Source: Bugula neritina (taxonomy: Eukaryota; Bryozoa; Gymnolaemata; Cheilostomatida; Bugulidae). From it: DNA of 64,000 nt. This document shows, piece after piece, positions 30,425 through 43,491 of this stretch; position 1 is the stretch's first letter; each line of letters opens with the position of its first letter. Made by a program: the position numbers and the translations under genes. Where the stretch lies: the NCBI GenBank assembly GCA_964035545.1, contig OZ037768.1, positions 23,338,819-23,402,818 on the forward strand. The letters are read 5' to 3'. The notes under the pieces are model-generated. The model made no database searches. It was not told the DNA's origin and saw nothing but the letters and a program-made list of their open reading frames with translations.

Positions 30425-33330
30425 TGGCATGTCTCGTCTGGCAGTGGATATGTGGAGGGCCAGGCAACCTACGGCCGTCAACCCGTTAATGGCACAACTA
30501 GAAGAAGATACTCAAGAGAAGACAACAAAGTTGTCATGAAATGCTGCTTCAAAAGTACACCCAAATTGAGAGGTTATAGAAAAACAATGTATGAGCTCTG
30601 TAGACCCGGATCAAAGAATTATTTAAAAAGAATGTGCAAACGCTGGAAAACAGAGGAGAGTTTAACATCAGCGAATAGAGACTAGCGGATTAAGCAAGAA
30701 CTATAAAGAAACACAAGCATTTTATGGAAGAAGAACTCCATAAGATTGAAGAAGGAACCTTGCAAGAACTAGGCACATCAATTGGTGAAGAAGATAATGA
30801 AGAGCTAAATTTGCAAATAGAGGATGTTATAGTACAACATGAGATAGCATATAAATCAGCCATGAGAATTTTCAGAGTACCTAGTTCAGAGGTAGAAAAA
30901 GTGTTAGTAGAAAAATTATAAATGAGCATAACAAACTATCTAATGATCGACCAACACTAAGAGCCCTTAGGCACATTGAGAGGGTCAAATTACTACAGGC
31001 AGTAAAACAGATTAATGATGTGCTAAACTGTGTTGAGATTATTAATACCATTGAGCTTAATAACACCACCATGGCTTGTGCGAAAAATAGTAACAGAACA
31101 AGTGTGTAACAAAAAGGAAAAAGAAAAACTGACAATGTACAAGTATGGAAAATACGACTGCAGAAGAAATAAAAAGAAATTAGATCAGACTTAAGTAAAA
31201 TAGCAGAGTGAAAAAGTAGAGCTTACAATGATTCATTGAGAAGAATGGTTGAAGAAAAATATAGGATAAAGAACAAAGAGTGTGGTGTAGTGATTGAAAA
31301 ACTGAAGCAAAACCTGAGAGCTGTAAGCCAGAAGATAAACAGATATACAGAATGAGTTGATCAATATAATCAGAACACAATGTTTACAATGATAAGCGCT
31401 TTTATCAAGAATTACGAGGAAATGAATACGTACATCTAAAGAGGCACCTGACAAGGAAATCAAAAGCATTCTGATAAAATATATGGGGTCAGCCAACTAA
31501 AAATAATACCAATGCAGAATGACTAAATAAAGTTAGCAACAAATTGGAGCATATGTAAAGACAAGGAAATTAGATCTTAGAAACGATGCAAACAACTGGA
31601 ATAGCAATTAATGTCATAAGGTTGATAAGAAAAAGCATGAAACCTGGAAAACACAACTGAAATACCTGGAAGAAAAGATAGGAGAAATAAAGATCAAACT
31701 AAGAATTTTCCAAGGAGACTCTTTATCTCTATCCCTTTTCTCCAACTACCGATTCGCATGACAGAAGCGGCTCAATGATGCAAATTTCGACGAGACAGAA
31801 AACAAACCATCTCCTATATGTGGATGACCTGAAGGTAAATAGGAAATCAAAGTGGGAACTGGAAGCTTTGGTAAACACTGCCGGGATCTTCACAAGGAAT
31901 ATAGAAATGAAATTTGGATTAAAAAATGTGCCACACTGGTTATGAGAAAGGGAAAGAAAATTAAGGACACAGAAATCAGTTTGCCTGATGAACAGGTAAT
32001 CAAAGATCTGGGTGAGAAGCCGTATAAATATCTAGGAGTTCTTGAGATTGATGGAATACAAATATATGAAATGAAAAATAAGATCAAGGAGTACTACAAA
32101 CAAATAAGAAAAGTTCTGGATTCAAAACTGAATGGTGAGAACACAATCAAAGCAATAAACACGTGGGCAGTAACAGCAGTGCATTACACAGCTAGAATAC
32201 TTGACTGAACTGTTTCATGAGCTAAAAAATATGGACTGAAAGACAAGGAAGCTAATGACAACAAACCGTGCACCCTATCCGAGAGCAGATGTAGGCAGGC
32301 TGTATTTTAGCAGAAGGGAAGGCGGTAGAAGAATGTTGTCAACTGAAAAATGCATAAAGATTGAAAACTGCAGCATGTCAGACTACATAAATATAACATA
32401 GACTGATAGAAACACCACACTGAATACCTTCCTAAAAGACAGAACAGCGGTAGAACTAAATAATGATAAAGTGATAGAAAGAACTGATGAGTGTAAAGAA
32501 AAGCTTCACGTGGTCAATACATCAAAATGGTGGAAGACATGAAAGCATTTTCCTGGAACTGGTTGAAGTATGGTTGGCTGAAAAAGAAAACAGAAGGACT
32601 GCTGACAGCTGCGCAAAATCAACTATTCATTACTAGAAATTATAAAGTGGCTATGATGAGAGAACAGGGTAGCAAGAAGTGTGGAATGTGTAACGCAAGA
32701 GACAAAACTTCGATGCACGTATTGAGTGAGTTTGAGAAGGTAGCAGAAGGAGAATATAAGAAAAAACACAACCTTTTGGCATTGATAATTTCAATAGTAG
32801 TTGTGTGAACTTCGTGGGTTTCAGAAAAGTAAGAATTGGTACGGCCATCAAGCAGAATAAGTACTGGAAAATGATAATGTGAAAACCTTGTAAGATTTTA
32901 ACATACACACTGACGTAGTCATCAAAGTTAGGAGACCCGATATATTAGTAGTTGACAAGCATAATGCTGAAACAACGATAATTGATATCACAGTCCCTGT
33001 TAACTACAGAGTAAAAGAAAAAAATTCGAAAAGTTAGGAAAATATCAGAATTTAGCACTAGAATAAACCCGCCTTTGAAAAACATCAAAAAAGTCATCCC
33101 GTTGTAACTGGAGCCTTTGGAGCTTTATACAAGATTGTAGACTGGCTGACACTACTTGGAGTAGCTGAAAACAAATGCTCATTAATTCAGCAGACACCCT
33201 TACTAGGATCAGGATAAGCTCACATCCTGAGGAAAGTTCTAGCCATTTCAGCCTAGTATAACTAGGCCAATGGTAAAAGGTTACACCAGCTAAAAAACTA
33301 CGGTCAATCAACAACAATAATAATATACAA
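30425..33330 (+). mobile_element. Degenerate non-LTR retrotransposon with restriction-like endonuclease
   Basis: Pieces of one long ORF follow in order with many stops and deletions. The N-terminal block is RRRYSREDNKVVMKC and LRGYRKTMYELC (30500-30600). RT pieces are GIFQGDSLSL and LLYVDDLK with the catalytic YVDD at 31817-31828, then NIEMKFGLKKCATLVMRKGK-like motifs. The post-RT block has HPRADVGRLYFSRREGGRR-type sequence (broken). A CCHC finger KCGMCNARDKTSMHVLSEFE (32678-32740) has its last Cys replaced by Phe. Then comes RRPDILVVDK with a downstream D (32933-32986), the RPD-x14-D centre of a restriction-like endonuclease. These are traits of the RLE-bearing clades (R2/R4/NeSL group). The 3' end runs into CAACAATAATAAT. 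It is nested in the giant insertion. Confidence 0.8.
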
Positions 33331-34369
33331 CTATATTAGTGCAGTTGGTTCTATTATTAGATTAGCATATCGATTATGACTTTTCGATTGCCACCCTGAT
33401 ACTATGAGTAAAATGTACAAGCATACGTGAAAGTATAGATATGATCATAAGTATAAAAATAGGTATAAGTATAAATATAAATATAGGTACAAGTATAAAA
33501 CGAATGATTATATTATTAATAATATTAGTCAGTGATACCTATAACCGTAATGGTTTTTAGACTTACAGTTATCATTAACATTAGCTGAGTAATATGATTA
33601 GTTAAAATAATGGTATTCATTATTATATCATAGTCTCTAAAGAGCAACAGCAAGTGTAATTGGGATATTCATATTAAATTTCATATTCACATAGTGCAAT
33701 GTTTATGTTATGAACTAATTTATTCCTTCAACATTTAACTATAAATATGATTAACACTAACTTTGACCAGCAGTATTACTAAAAGAAGCGTATTACAAAT
33801 ATAAGATAATAAAATTCTAGTAGTAGGACTAATAGTATTACTAGGTCCAGTATTATTCTTGTTATCTTATTCATTATTCATGAGTTATCAAATTTAAAAT
33901 TACTACTCATTAGCATCAGCATATAAAAAGTAAGATCATTAGGAATAATTATCATGAGGTATGATCTATGATTTGCATTATCCATATATAGTTTAATATC
34001 AATATGATATATTATTATTGCTGATAGTCCATGTTATAGTTAAATTTATACTTATCTTTACAGTTACCTATAGTAGCACTTATTAGTTATTTGTGGTAGC
34101 CAAACTAATGTTTAATATTAATAAATTAAACTGAGTATCATAAAAGTGTTACTAAGAATTTTAATTATAATCGTAATGGTGATCATATTACTTTATTATA
34201 ATTATTATATTTTATCATTAATGCTAAACTGAGTTAATGTATATACTTTGAGTTTTACTATTACTCATTATATTTACACTTATAGTAAAACTAAATATGT
34301 AAAAGTTATACTTATACTATTATTATTCGTATTTCATTAGACTTACATCTAAGATCGCAGTCCTATTAC

Positions 34370-34515
34370 TACTACCACTGATACTAGTACTACAACTAGT
34401 ACTAGTACTGCTACTACTACTAGTACTAGTACTACTACTACTACTACTACTAATAGTACTGTTACTACTACTACTACTACTACTAGTACTACTACTAGGT
34501 CTACTACTGTACCAG
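34370..34515. repeat. (ACT)n/(AGT)n trinucleotide array
   Basis: Runs of ACT units broken by ACTAGT palindromes. The Ser/Thr-rich frame on the minus strand is an artefact of the repeat. Confidence 0.9.
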
Positions 34516-35635
34516 TACAACTACAAACTTTGAAAATAACTGCAAGAAAGGTATGACTTACTCTTTTTCTTAGTCTTACTGTGACTCTCAGTCGTAATGT
34601 AAAATAAAATTGTGAACTGTAAAGTTAAACCCAAGGCTGAAATTTATTTAATTAAATTTAGAAAATCTGAATCATTGGCTCAATCTTTGAGTTTGACTAT
34701 TACTATTATTATTAGTGTTACGATTGTGATTATCATTGGCATTATGCCATTATCATTATGATTGTAATTGTGGTAATTCTAACATTAATTATAATCATAA
34801 ATTAAAAGGTAATGATTAATGATAATTATTTTCATTTTGTAATCATAATGATAATCATAATGATGTAAATTTTGATGTAAAACCAAAATACTAAAACTAA
34901 AAGTAAAAGTTATAAAATTAAATGATAAAATATTATAATGATAATCATAATTATTATATTTATTATATTATTATTGAATATATTATTTCATTAGAAAATA
35001 GGTTGCAGCTTAGCATGATTAAAATTCAGTAAAAATTAGTTTACCAACAGCAAACATGCATGCGTCTTGTCAACATTCAATTCGTAGTGCCATAGCGAAG
35101 CCAGATTACTGGTAGTACGACTACTAGAACTACTACTACTAGTGATGGATCCTTGGCGATTTTAGCTGTGAGTGACCTTCACCTCACATTCTCGTCATGT
35201 GCGCGGCATTAGACTAAGTAGAGAGTATGAAGCACTGAGCTGGAAAAGAAAGAATATATTTTAATTATAGGTAATACTAATAGTAATATAATTTATGGTA
35301 ATATATAGGTAATATTATTGAGTTCATTGGTATGGAGTATAGACCTATCACTGATAGTATCAGTATCAACTACCACTTACGTACTACTTCAACTTATAAC
35401 TTACCTTCAACTCAAACTCAAACTGAAACTGCTTGGAATCATTTGTCTTTGATCATATTGGCATTGTCATTGTGATTGTAATAACTATTAATATTTTTAG
35501 TTCAACATCAATGCCGAACATATTGTAATAACTAATAAGATAATCATAAGGTTGATATATTTTGCTAATACTAATACTAATAGTTATAGTAATAGTTATA
35601 GTAATTCAGTGTCACTCTCACTCTGGTGGAGTGAG

Positions 35636-35688
35636 ACTCAGACTTACTCTTAGAGTTAGAGACAGAGTGAGTCCGAGTAAGTCTGAGT
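35636..35688. other. Hairpin with 14-bp perfect stem
   Basis: ACTCAGACTTACTC (35636-35649) and its exact reverse complement GAGTAAGTCTGAGT (35675-35688) are separated by 25 bases. It could extrude as a cruciform; it may also simply be part of the surrounding simple-sequence drift. Confidence 0.6.
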
Positions 35689-37000
35689 GTTGGTAATAGT
35701 AATAGTCATATAAATTTAAATTATATTTACTTATTTCTAGCAATCACAATGGCAATAGTTATAGTAACTTTCACTTACTCTTAAATCATTGAACCTGAAC
35801 TAAAAGTAAAATTAAGCATTATGATTATGATTATCATTATGATTATACCTATGATTTTATTATGTTTAAATTAAAAATCAATATCATGATAATATCATAG
35901 TGATAGACATATTATTGATAAATGATAATATAAAAGTAATTTGATAAATTATACATTGATTTTGAATTAAGGTGATACTGATACTAGACCGGTACTGAAA
36001 GTGATAGTAATACTAATAGTAATAGTAATAGTCATATAAATTTAAGTTATATTTACTCATTACCGGCAATCACAATGGCAATAGTAACTTAAACTGTAAC
36101 AGTAATGGTATGGGTATGTTTGAAATTGTCACTATCAGTATTGCTATGAATCAAAATATAATGCTATCATACCAATAATTTAAAATAATATTACAAAGCT
36201 TCAGTAGCAACTTTTACTTGTACCAGTTTGGAATTTTGAATTATGCATATTCTTAGTTAAAGTCTTCAAGTTTATTGTCAAAATGAACTTGAAATTAAAG
36301 ACTTAGTAGTAAAAATTAAACTAAGACTGACTGTAAGTGACTAAGATTAAAAATAAGTAATTTTAAATATCGATTTAGTATTTTTCTTACTCTTTGTCTT
36401 AAAATTGACTTTTATTTTGCACCTACTCCTGGTCAATGATTCTTTTTTCTATTTATATTACTATTGCTATTAGTATAATTGACTTAAATTTAATAATATA
36501 TATGATTATATCTTTATAAATGTGATATTTGATTTTATGAATAGTAATTCGAAAACTCTTTGGTATTATTTATTTTTGATCATTGTAGTTATTATCATTA
36601 TATTTGTATAATAATTATGATTATCAAATTCAATATCGATATTTGTATTATGGTATGGATATCTGCCTCCATCCCGTGTTCTGTTTTGCAGTGCCTTTTT
36701 ACATTCACGTCTAGGTTCACATTGCGATGGTCATACTGATAGCACTTGGGGACAGTGATGAGCATAATGATTATCACTAATATTAAGATTATCGTTATTA
36801 GGATTTAGAATAATTTAATAAACAAGCAACTTAAAACAAATGTTTTTACTAATATACATATTAATTACTAATATAAATATACTACTATGAATATTATAAT
36901 TATTATACTTTACAATTCAAAGTAAGATAATCATAATACGAACTGGTAAAACTAAATATAAAGTAAATGTAATAATACTAATAGTAGTTATCCATTCCCC

Positions 37001-39060
37001 TTTGGTTTCACATACTAATAATTGGAAACCTCTGTCCTAATATTATTTCTATTAATATTGCTCAAAGTTTGATCCCTATTTAATTTTATAGTTCACTCAC
37101 CAGCTACATAATTTTATTAAAATACATGTGGTATTGGTTATAGTACTAGTGAAACTTGAAGTTGAATAGCATGCTTATTACTCACTGCTCTTTGCTTACA
37201 TTATTAGGGTTACTCTTTAGTCTTAGAGATACCCTAACATAAACTTGAAAGCTGGAGGTAGTACTAGTCTAGTGCTGTGTTAATCCTACACTGTTGACTT
37301 ATCAACACTGTGACTATAATTATGACTCCTAAGTCAAAGTCATTTTCATATAGTAGTAATCACTATGACAGACTGAAAGTCAGGAAGACTAAATATAATG
37401 GTAAAGTGTGTAAGAATAAATCATACTTAATCAATTACTTTTAGTTTTGTTACCAGTGTTGGGTCAACTTTCAGAATAAAGAATAAATATAATTATAAAG
37501 ATAAATGGATAAAAATTCCAATCATGGTTTAATGTGCCTATTTTAAGCTGTTAATTTAATTACTATAATATAAGTGCTCAAAATACAACTTTTGATTTTC
37601 ATAATTATGTTTTAATTTAATACAGATACCATAGTATCATATACAGTAGAATCAGTTGTATCTTATTTAATAATGAAGTAACTTATTGGAGCTTTCACAG
37701 TTATTAATTATTTACTTGTTAGTCTTTGAACTGGGACAATGTTTGAAACTTGAAGTAGAATGAAGTTTGATTTCAGTTACCGCAATGGTATCTGCAGTCA
37801 CAATAGGAATACGCATATAACTATGTTTATATTTGTGAAAAATATATAGTCAAAACTAGATAAGGTAATAGTAATTATAATTGGTTTCACTTTTAATATA
37901 TTCCTATAAACTGGAAAATAGACAGAAGCATTTAATCATGAAAGTAAACCTAGTGGAAGTAAATCAATTCACTAAGTATAGTAAAATATTTACTATTCAG
38001 TAAGTTTATTTACTTTAGTTAATTGTACTTGATTATTTCTGTCGGTTTTTCAGTTGATTTTTCTACCTTTTGCTATAGCATATCAAACTACCACAAAGTC
38101 ATGCTTCCGTATTACAATTATAAACATAGTGTTACTGTGTAATGTTATAGTAATGTAATAGTAATATTTGGATCATTGTAAGTATTTCTGTTGTTGTACT
38201 GATTGATAAATATTTTTTAGCTTGCATGGATATTTGCAACGATCAAGATGTCATTTGAACCTGGACTGGAATAAAGATGGCAAATCGAGAAGCTAGCTAC
38301 AATTATTCTGCAGAAAGAAACTTGGTAAGCAAAAATAAGCTGCAGCATTAAGCAGTAAGCAATATGACGATGAACTGTGCTTGATTTTGATTGACCTTAA
38401 AATATCTGGTCACCTTTCACCAACGTGGTCCTGCGCGGGTGGCGGGTGACCTTAAAATGTCTGTTGCACGTAAAATAAATTTTGTGACAGTCAAAAGTAT
38501 GCTGATCTTTTCCGTATTTCAGTGCATCGGTGTCTTAGCTTAAGAGCTGAACCCAACAATTATGATCTAAAGCTGTTTTTTACTAGAAAGTGATTTTACT
38601 GTCTTTCTGATTATTCTTGGTTTTTCAGCTTGATGAATTGAATAAATGGATTTGATTTCGGGTATTATGTAATGGATGAAAGAATTTTTTCTTAAATTTG
38701 TACTGAGCAATTTTTGCTATTGCTATGATGTTTAGTGATAAAATTGCACCCTTAATAACCCTGAAAACTTTCATTATTAGCATTTGTTCATGTTCATTTT
38801 TAGGAAATTAAAATGAAGACACAACTCACCGATGCTATCTCACTGTGCCTGCATGCAGTTTATCTAAAAAGGTACTGCTATTAGCTGGCTCTTGCCCAAT
38901 ACCTGGTTGTCTCTGTAACTATTTTTTGCTCGCAGATGAGTTTTTTGAACTTGACATTTTATTGATTTTGAAAGTTATAGTGAGCTTTGAACTTGCTAGC
39001 ATCGTTTTTAAAGAATTGCTGCAGTTTTTATCAACATTTTTTAAGTCAATGGTGTTAGTT
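37001..39060. other. Interior of the giant insertion, no firm gene
   Basis: AT-rich. Two short exon-like pieces lie at 38277-38324 (ATG to a GTAAGC donor) and 38804-38871 (after a TTTTTAG acceptor) and would join in frame, but the product is tiny and resembles nothing known, so no gene is called. Confidence 0.4.
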
Positions 39061-39064
39061 TGGA

Positions 39065-39375
39065 AGCTCTCTCACTCCTCTCTCTGTCTCTTTCTCCCAC
39101 ACCTTCCACTCAACTTCTCTCTCTTTCTCTCCCTCTCTCCCACCCTCCCTCTCTCCCACCCTCCCTCTCTCCCACCCTCTGTCTCTCCCACCTTCTCTCT
39201 CTCCCACTCTTCGTCTCTCCCACCTTCTCTCTCTCCTAACCTTTCTCTCTTCCCTTTTCCACTATTTCTCTGACTCTCTCCCTTTCTCTCTTCTACCCCA
39301 TCTCTCTTCCATCCTCTCTCCTAACCTTTCTCTCCCACCCCCCCCCTCTCCCACTCTCTTTCTCTCTCTAGTTTG
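39065..39375. repeat. Pyrimidine-rich (CTCTCTCCCACC)n tract
   Basis: CT-rich strand asymmetry over about 310 bases, with a 14-15 bp unit of the form CCCTCTCTCCCAC repeated many times with drift. Such tracts can form triplex DNA. The Ser/Leu/Pro-rich frame across it is an artefact. Confidence 0.9.
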
Positions 39376-42300
39376 CATGGCTTTACCCAATTTTGGTTTA
39401 TTTTTTTATTTTGTTTCAGAGTATCCAAAAGGAAAGCTAAAATTTATTTAATATATATTATACCAACTTGAGCTTTACATATAATATCAAATAAATGCTG
39501 TGTTTTGTTAAAACAATGTTTGCAACTTTGTAGTATATTCAAATTCATAATTTATTTGTAGAGTCATACAACAAGACACTACTCTGACACACTCACAAGT
39601 TGCCACTGATCTAGCAGTATAGATGATTGTTTTCTCCACTGGCTATGCTGTCACGCTTTACTGTTGTGGTGTTTGAAACAAACCAATTCTTTGCCTACGC
39701 AGACTAGGGTGAGAAAAAAAGTGAGAAATGAAAGCTGTTTTTAATACCAACTACACTTAGTTTTTATTGAATGAAAAACAAAGTGAAATCATTAGTTATC
39801 CGTTAAATGACTAAATCATTGTTTATAAAGATGAAACACAAATAATCTTATAATATTATGCTAATGAAATTTGGCTTTCAAATAGCTTTTTTCTGTATAT
39901 TTGTTGAGGAAGTTTATCTTCAACAAAACTTCGTAGCTGTTGAATATGTGGAGAGTATTTTATATTGCATAAATTTATAGAGTAAAAGGTTCTCATCAAA
40001 CTTTTACAACTTAGCTCATCGACGGTTTAAAAGTGTGAGTCACCCTTCACACTAGAGTTTTATAAAGTTTTAATGAATGTGCAGTATTTTATAAAATATT
40101 GTGTGTCTCGTAAATTTAGCTATTTCTACCTTTTCAGTGAGATTGGAGTAAACACACCTCAAAATTCACATCTGGTATCACATTGATTTATCGCAAGTCA
40201 AAGTACACCTACTAACTCTTCCTTCCTTAATACCTGCTTGCTTTTGCACTTCTACTCATTTCATATACCTAACATTTCTCTTGCAGATGAATTACATCTT
40301 TTAAGTTGTAAAAGCCTTAAATAGCATGAAATTAATGAGGTTTAAACCGTGGCCACACTAACTATTGATGCGTTTATTGATGGGTTAAATTACACGAAAA
40401 TATTGTCTCTTTCTTTTTAGTTTCACCTAAAGTATTACATACTATTGATGGAGGCTTTGCTGAAGTTTTTGGGTGATGATTTGTCAATAATTTTCCAGAG
40501 AAGATGATGCCACGGTGGCTGGCATCATTATACAGTTTCCAAATTTCTTTCGGCTTTGCTCTAGTGAAAATGTTGGAAAACAATCAACAAAAAGGTTTGT
40601 ACCATAAACGAAGTTATTGTGTGCGTGTTGTCAAAGCATAAAGTGTGCTGGAAATTTTTAGGTTTCTGTTGAGATGCGTTTTTGCTTTTCCTGCATGAAA
40701 AAAGTTCCAGTTTCAGTTAATATCACTAGCGGAGTGCCCACCTATATTTTAAATCATATTGATGGATAAGTTCTTTTTGTAATATTAAAAGTATAACTTG
40801 CTTAATTGCTATTCAATGCCCTTTGAAGTTTCCAACTGTAATTAATTAGTTGATTTGGCAGCATAGTATCGATGATTGATGAAGGCAGCCGATATAATTA
40901 TAAGCATAAATATCTATATCTACATGAAGATGTCATTCCCAATGATTGTTATTCTGAAATCAGCTGATTAAGTTATCACAAACTAAACATTTTGACCAGC
41001 GGCTTGCAATGCAATTCGGTGAAATTTCAGACCTAGATAAATTGAATTTCTTACTGAAAATCGTGAAGGTATTAAAGTTTAAAGTGAAAGTTTAAAGGGT
41101 CATCTCTCTGCGAATTCTAATAGCATGGTGCCAATTAGACTTGAAAAAATTTCAAGGCACTATAAAGCACTAAGCCCATTCTTACAAGTAGTTTCAAAGT
41201 GCACTGGAATTTCAGTTTACTTGTCATTGTATAGAATCCTGATCTACACTATATAGCATTCACTATTGCCTGCTTCTTCTAAGCATCTATAATGTATTAA
41301 CTACAGTTTGCTTTGAGAAGTGAATTTCTACTTGGTATTTTTTCCTTGTCGTTCCGTTGTTTGCCAGTAGTCTTAATTTAATGGATTTTCCCTTTTCAAA
41401 AGTGGTTGTGACAATCAAAACACATCATGCAGCCTGCAACTACACAATCAGCCAGTAATTTCTTCCATTAAAGTAGCTCTTCTGGTTACTCTTGCTCACC
41501 TAAAAGCCTGAGCCTCATTCAAATTGCAATTTTTTAGAGTTGTTAGTTTTTCATGCAGTCTTTCATTTTTTTTTTTGTTAGGCACAAAATTAGTATTCAC
41601 TAGACTTAATCTTTCATCTGCATGTATGCCTATTGTTTGTTCATTAAAGAAAAACCTCTGCTGAATATTGAACTAATAATGAAAATAAATTCCCTAAACT
41701 AAAAGTAGCAGTGTGATTTTGGTATTACAATTAGTTGTTAGCATAGAGTCAAGTTATTGACAGGAATTTTCAAATTGAAATGAATGAATTTCATTGTAAG
41801 TCAGCAAGATTTAGTCTAAGTAAACATAGCATTACATCGTGTTTTATTTAGCATTTGCAGAAGGCAACATATATTTTAAGGATTATTGTAAACTTAAATG
41901 TAATTTTAAGTACTTTCCATGTTTGTTATTGTAGATGGTCTTGTTCTTTAGGATGGATGTGACAACTCCTTGTGTCAAGCTTAACTGATTGACTACTGAA
42001 TCCCAATCATATGTTTTGCCAAAAAATGTGAAAATGGAGTGCATGTCTACTTTATTTGAGAAAATATTAAAAATACTTTTGAAACTTCATCTAGCCAAAC
42101 AATACAACAGTTTCATTTTATTAAAAAATATCATTTGCACAAAAATGTATTATGTAATCGAACAATTTCTAGAAAAAAAAGTGCTTTCCTCCAGTTTTGC
42201 TAATGAACTACATTTTTCATTATATGCTTGTCTTTATAATTTTATTAATTGTTTTTTCTGGTGAGTCAATTAAAGTCAATTCAACCTAGAAAAGTCTGAA

Positions 42301-42746
42301 TTTCAGACTTAATTTCAAGCTAGAATATTCACATTTTTAGGTCTGCGTTTGCAAACATTGTTGTGTTACTTTACTTTTATATTTTTTGAAATAAATATCT
42401 TTTTAGCTTGTGCCTATTCATGATTAGAATAGTATAATAATATTTAACTTTTCTTCAATTTCAATAGATGAAAATGTTGATCAGTTGGAGTATTCAGTTT
42501 AGCTGAATTTTACTTGCTTCTGCGAAAACAATCTTTTGGAGTTGTCTGCCCTCTCTTTAGGTAATTTTTTGACCTATGGTCAACGCAATAATTATAACTT
42601 TTTAAAGATGCTTGTGAACCTAACAATATAGCATAACTATCAAACCACATTATTCAATATCTGCATAAAATTTAGCCGATAAGCTGCCACCCAATGAGCT
42701 TGAAAAGATATTAGAATTCTAGCTCAGTGCTGCCATCAATGTAGAT
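39376..42746. other. Interior of the giant insertion, no recognisable gene
   Basis: AT-rich DNA. The longest frames (for example 41989-42264) lack an ATG start or family motifs. No terminal inverted repeats of nested elements were recognised. Confidence 0.45.
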
Positions 42747-42838
42747 ATTTATAATGATATAAAGCCAAAACTCATTATTTATAATGATATAAAGCCAAAA
42801 CTCATTATTTATAATGATATAAAGCCAAAACTCATTAT
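42747..42838. repeat. 30-bp unit in three tandem copies
   Basis: The unit begins ATTTATAATGATATAAAGCC and ends AAAACTCATT. The three copies are practically identical, so the array is young. It lies about 500 bases from the right end of the giant insertion. Confidence 0.92.
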
Positions 42839-43196
42839 TGCATGAAATTATCTAACCATTCCTGACAAAGAATCGAGATAATAACTCCAAAGTTGGTCAG
42901 TTGAAACCACAGCAATAATACTTTAATCGTTATAATTGTCAGGTTTAATTTTATACCAAGCCCCAATAAGTACATATAACTATGACAACACAGCCTAAGC
43001 ACCTCCAATGCAAGAAATTTAGTATTGTGGTGCTGCAAATCCTCCAGTTACAAATGAGTAGAGCTTTCATGATTATTGGTCTACCATAATGTTTATTTAG
43101 TTTTAAGGACTAGCATAAATGCTATTATATGCGGGAGGTATTTGAAAAGCTTCCAACTCCATCTTCAACTACGGGCTATTATAATTATGCCGATAA

Positions 43197-43334
43197 ACGA
43201 GATACTACACTCAGACTGCCCTGTTATAGTACTATGATTGGCTACTGCAAAATTTTTGCCGATAGACAACATTTAATTATGATGTAATGTATCTCGTATT
43301 GGTACATAAGTGTTATGTCTGAGGACGAGATACT
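43197..43334. promoter_or_regulatory. Right subterminal motif cluster of the giant insertion
   Basis: ACGAGATAC at 43197-43205, its reverse GTATCTCGT at 43289-43297, and ACGAGATAC again at 43325-43333. The last lies 17 bases from the proposed right terminus. Confidence 0.45.
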
Positions 43335-43350
43335 GTGAAATTATGCCCTG

Positions 43351-43491
43351 GAGATATCAGATGATGAGGATAGATTGTTTTCAGCACGCATATCTTTCTC
43401 AGTGTATGACCTAACTGTGTCTGGAAGAACCCTAATTGTACCCAAATTGGGATCTCACGACAATAACGTGCTGTTTTACCAGCTGAACTAA
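43351..43491 (+). CDS. Detached 3' half of gene B exon 8
   Basis: From GAG 43351 the frame encodes EISDDEDRLFSARIS, then LTVSGRTLIVPK and NNVLFYQLN followed by TAA, 46 residues. It aligns with the C-terminal ends of gene A (LAVSGETLIIP, VLFYQLN) and gene C (LAVSGETLIVL, VLFYRLN). There is no acceptor directly before it; the homology begins exactly at the 8-bp duplication. It is the end of the last propeller blade, stranded 20.5 kb from the rest of the gene. The frame is undamaged, so the split is probably recent. Confidence 0.88.
   Translation, partial: EISDDEDRLFSARISFSVYDLTVSGRTLIVPKLGSHDNNVLFYQLN

Larger units (their letters stand above)
33400..37000. repeat. Cryptically simple AT-rich region rich in TAG/TAA/TCA trinucleotides
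   Basis: The region is dominated by scrambled ATT, AGT, ACT and ATC triplets, with frequent motifs such as GATTATCATTATG and GTAATAGTAATAG. About 80 bases are repeated directly at 35690-35775 and 36010-36095 (GTCATATAAATTTAA, then GCAATCACAATGGCAATAG). No gene. The pattern suggests repeated slippage expansion and decay. Confidence 0.7.
22846..43350. mobile_element. Giant (20.5 kb) hAT-like insertion in gene B last exon
   Basis: The last exon of gene B stops matching its paralogs after GAGATATC (22838-22845). The missing 3' half of the exon resumes at 43351 with the same GAGATATC, so the 20,505-bp segment is bounded by an 8-bp direct repeat. Its ends begin CAGTATATATTTTCCTAG and, reversed, CAGGGCATAATTTCACAG (12 of 18 match), compatible with hAT termini. 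The 9-mer GTATCTCGT occurs once near the left end (22922) and three times, in both orientations, within 155 bp of the right end, and I found it nowhere else inside. No transposase was recognised. A dead non-LTR element and long low-complexity tracts lie inside. Confidence 0.7.

Noticed and set aside
38845-39273. 142-codon Ser/Pro/Leu-rich frame
   Set aside because: It is mostly the CT-rich simple repeat; the upstream part has no family motif.
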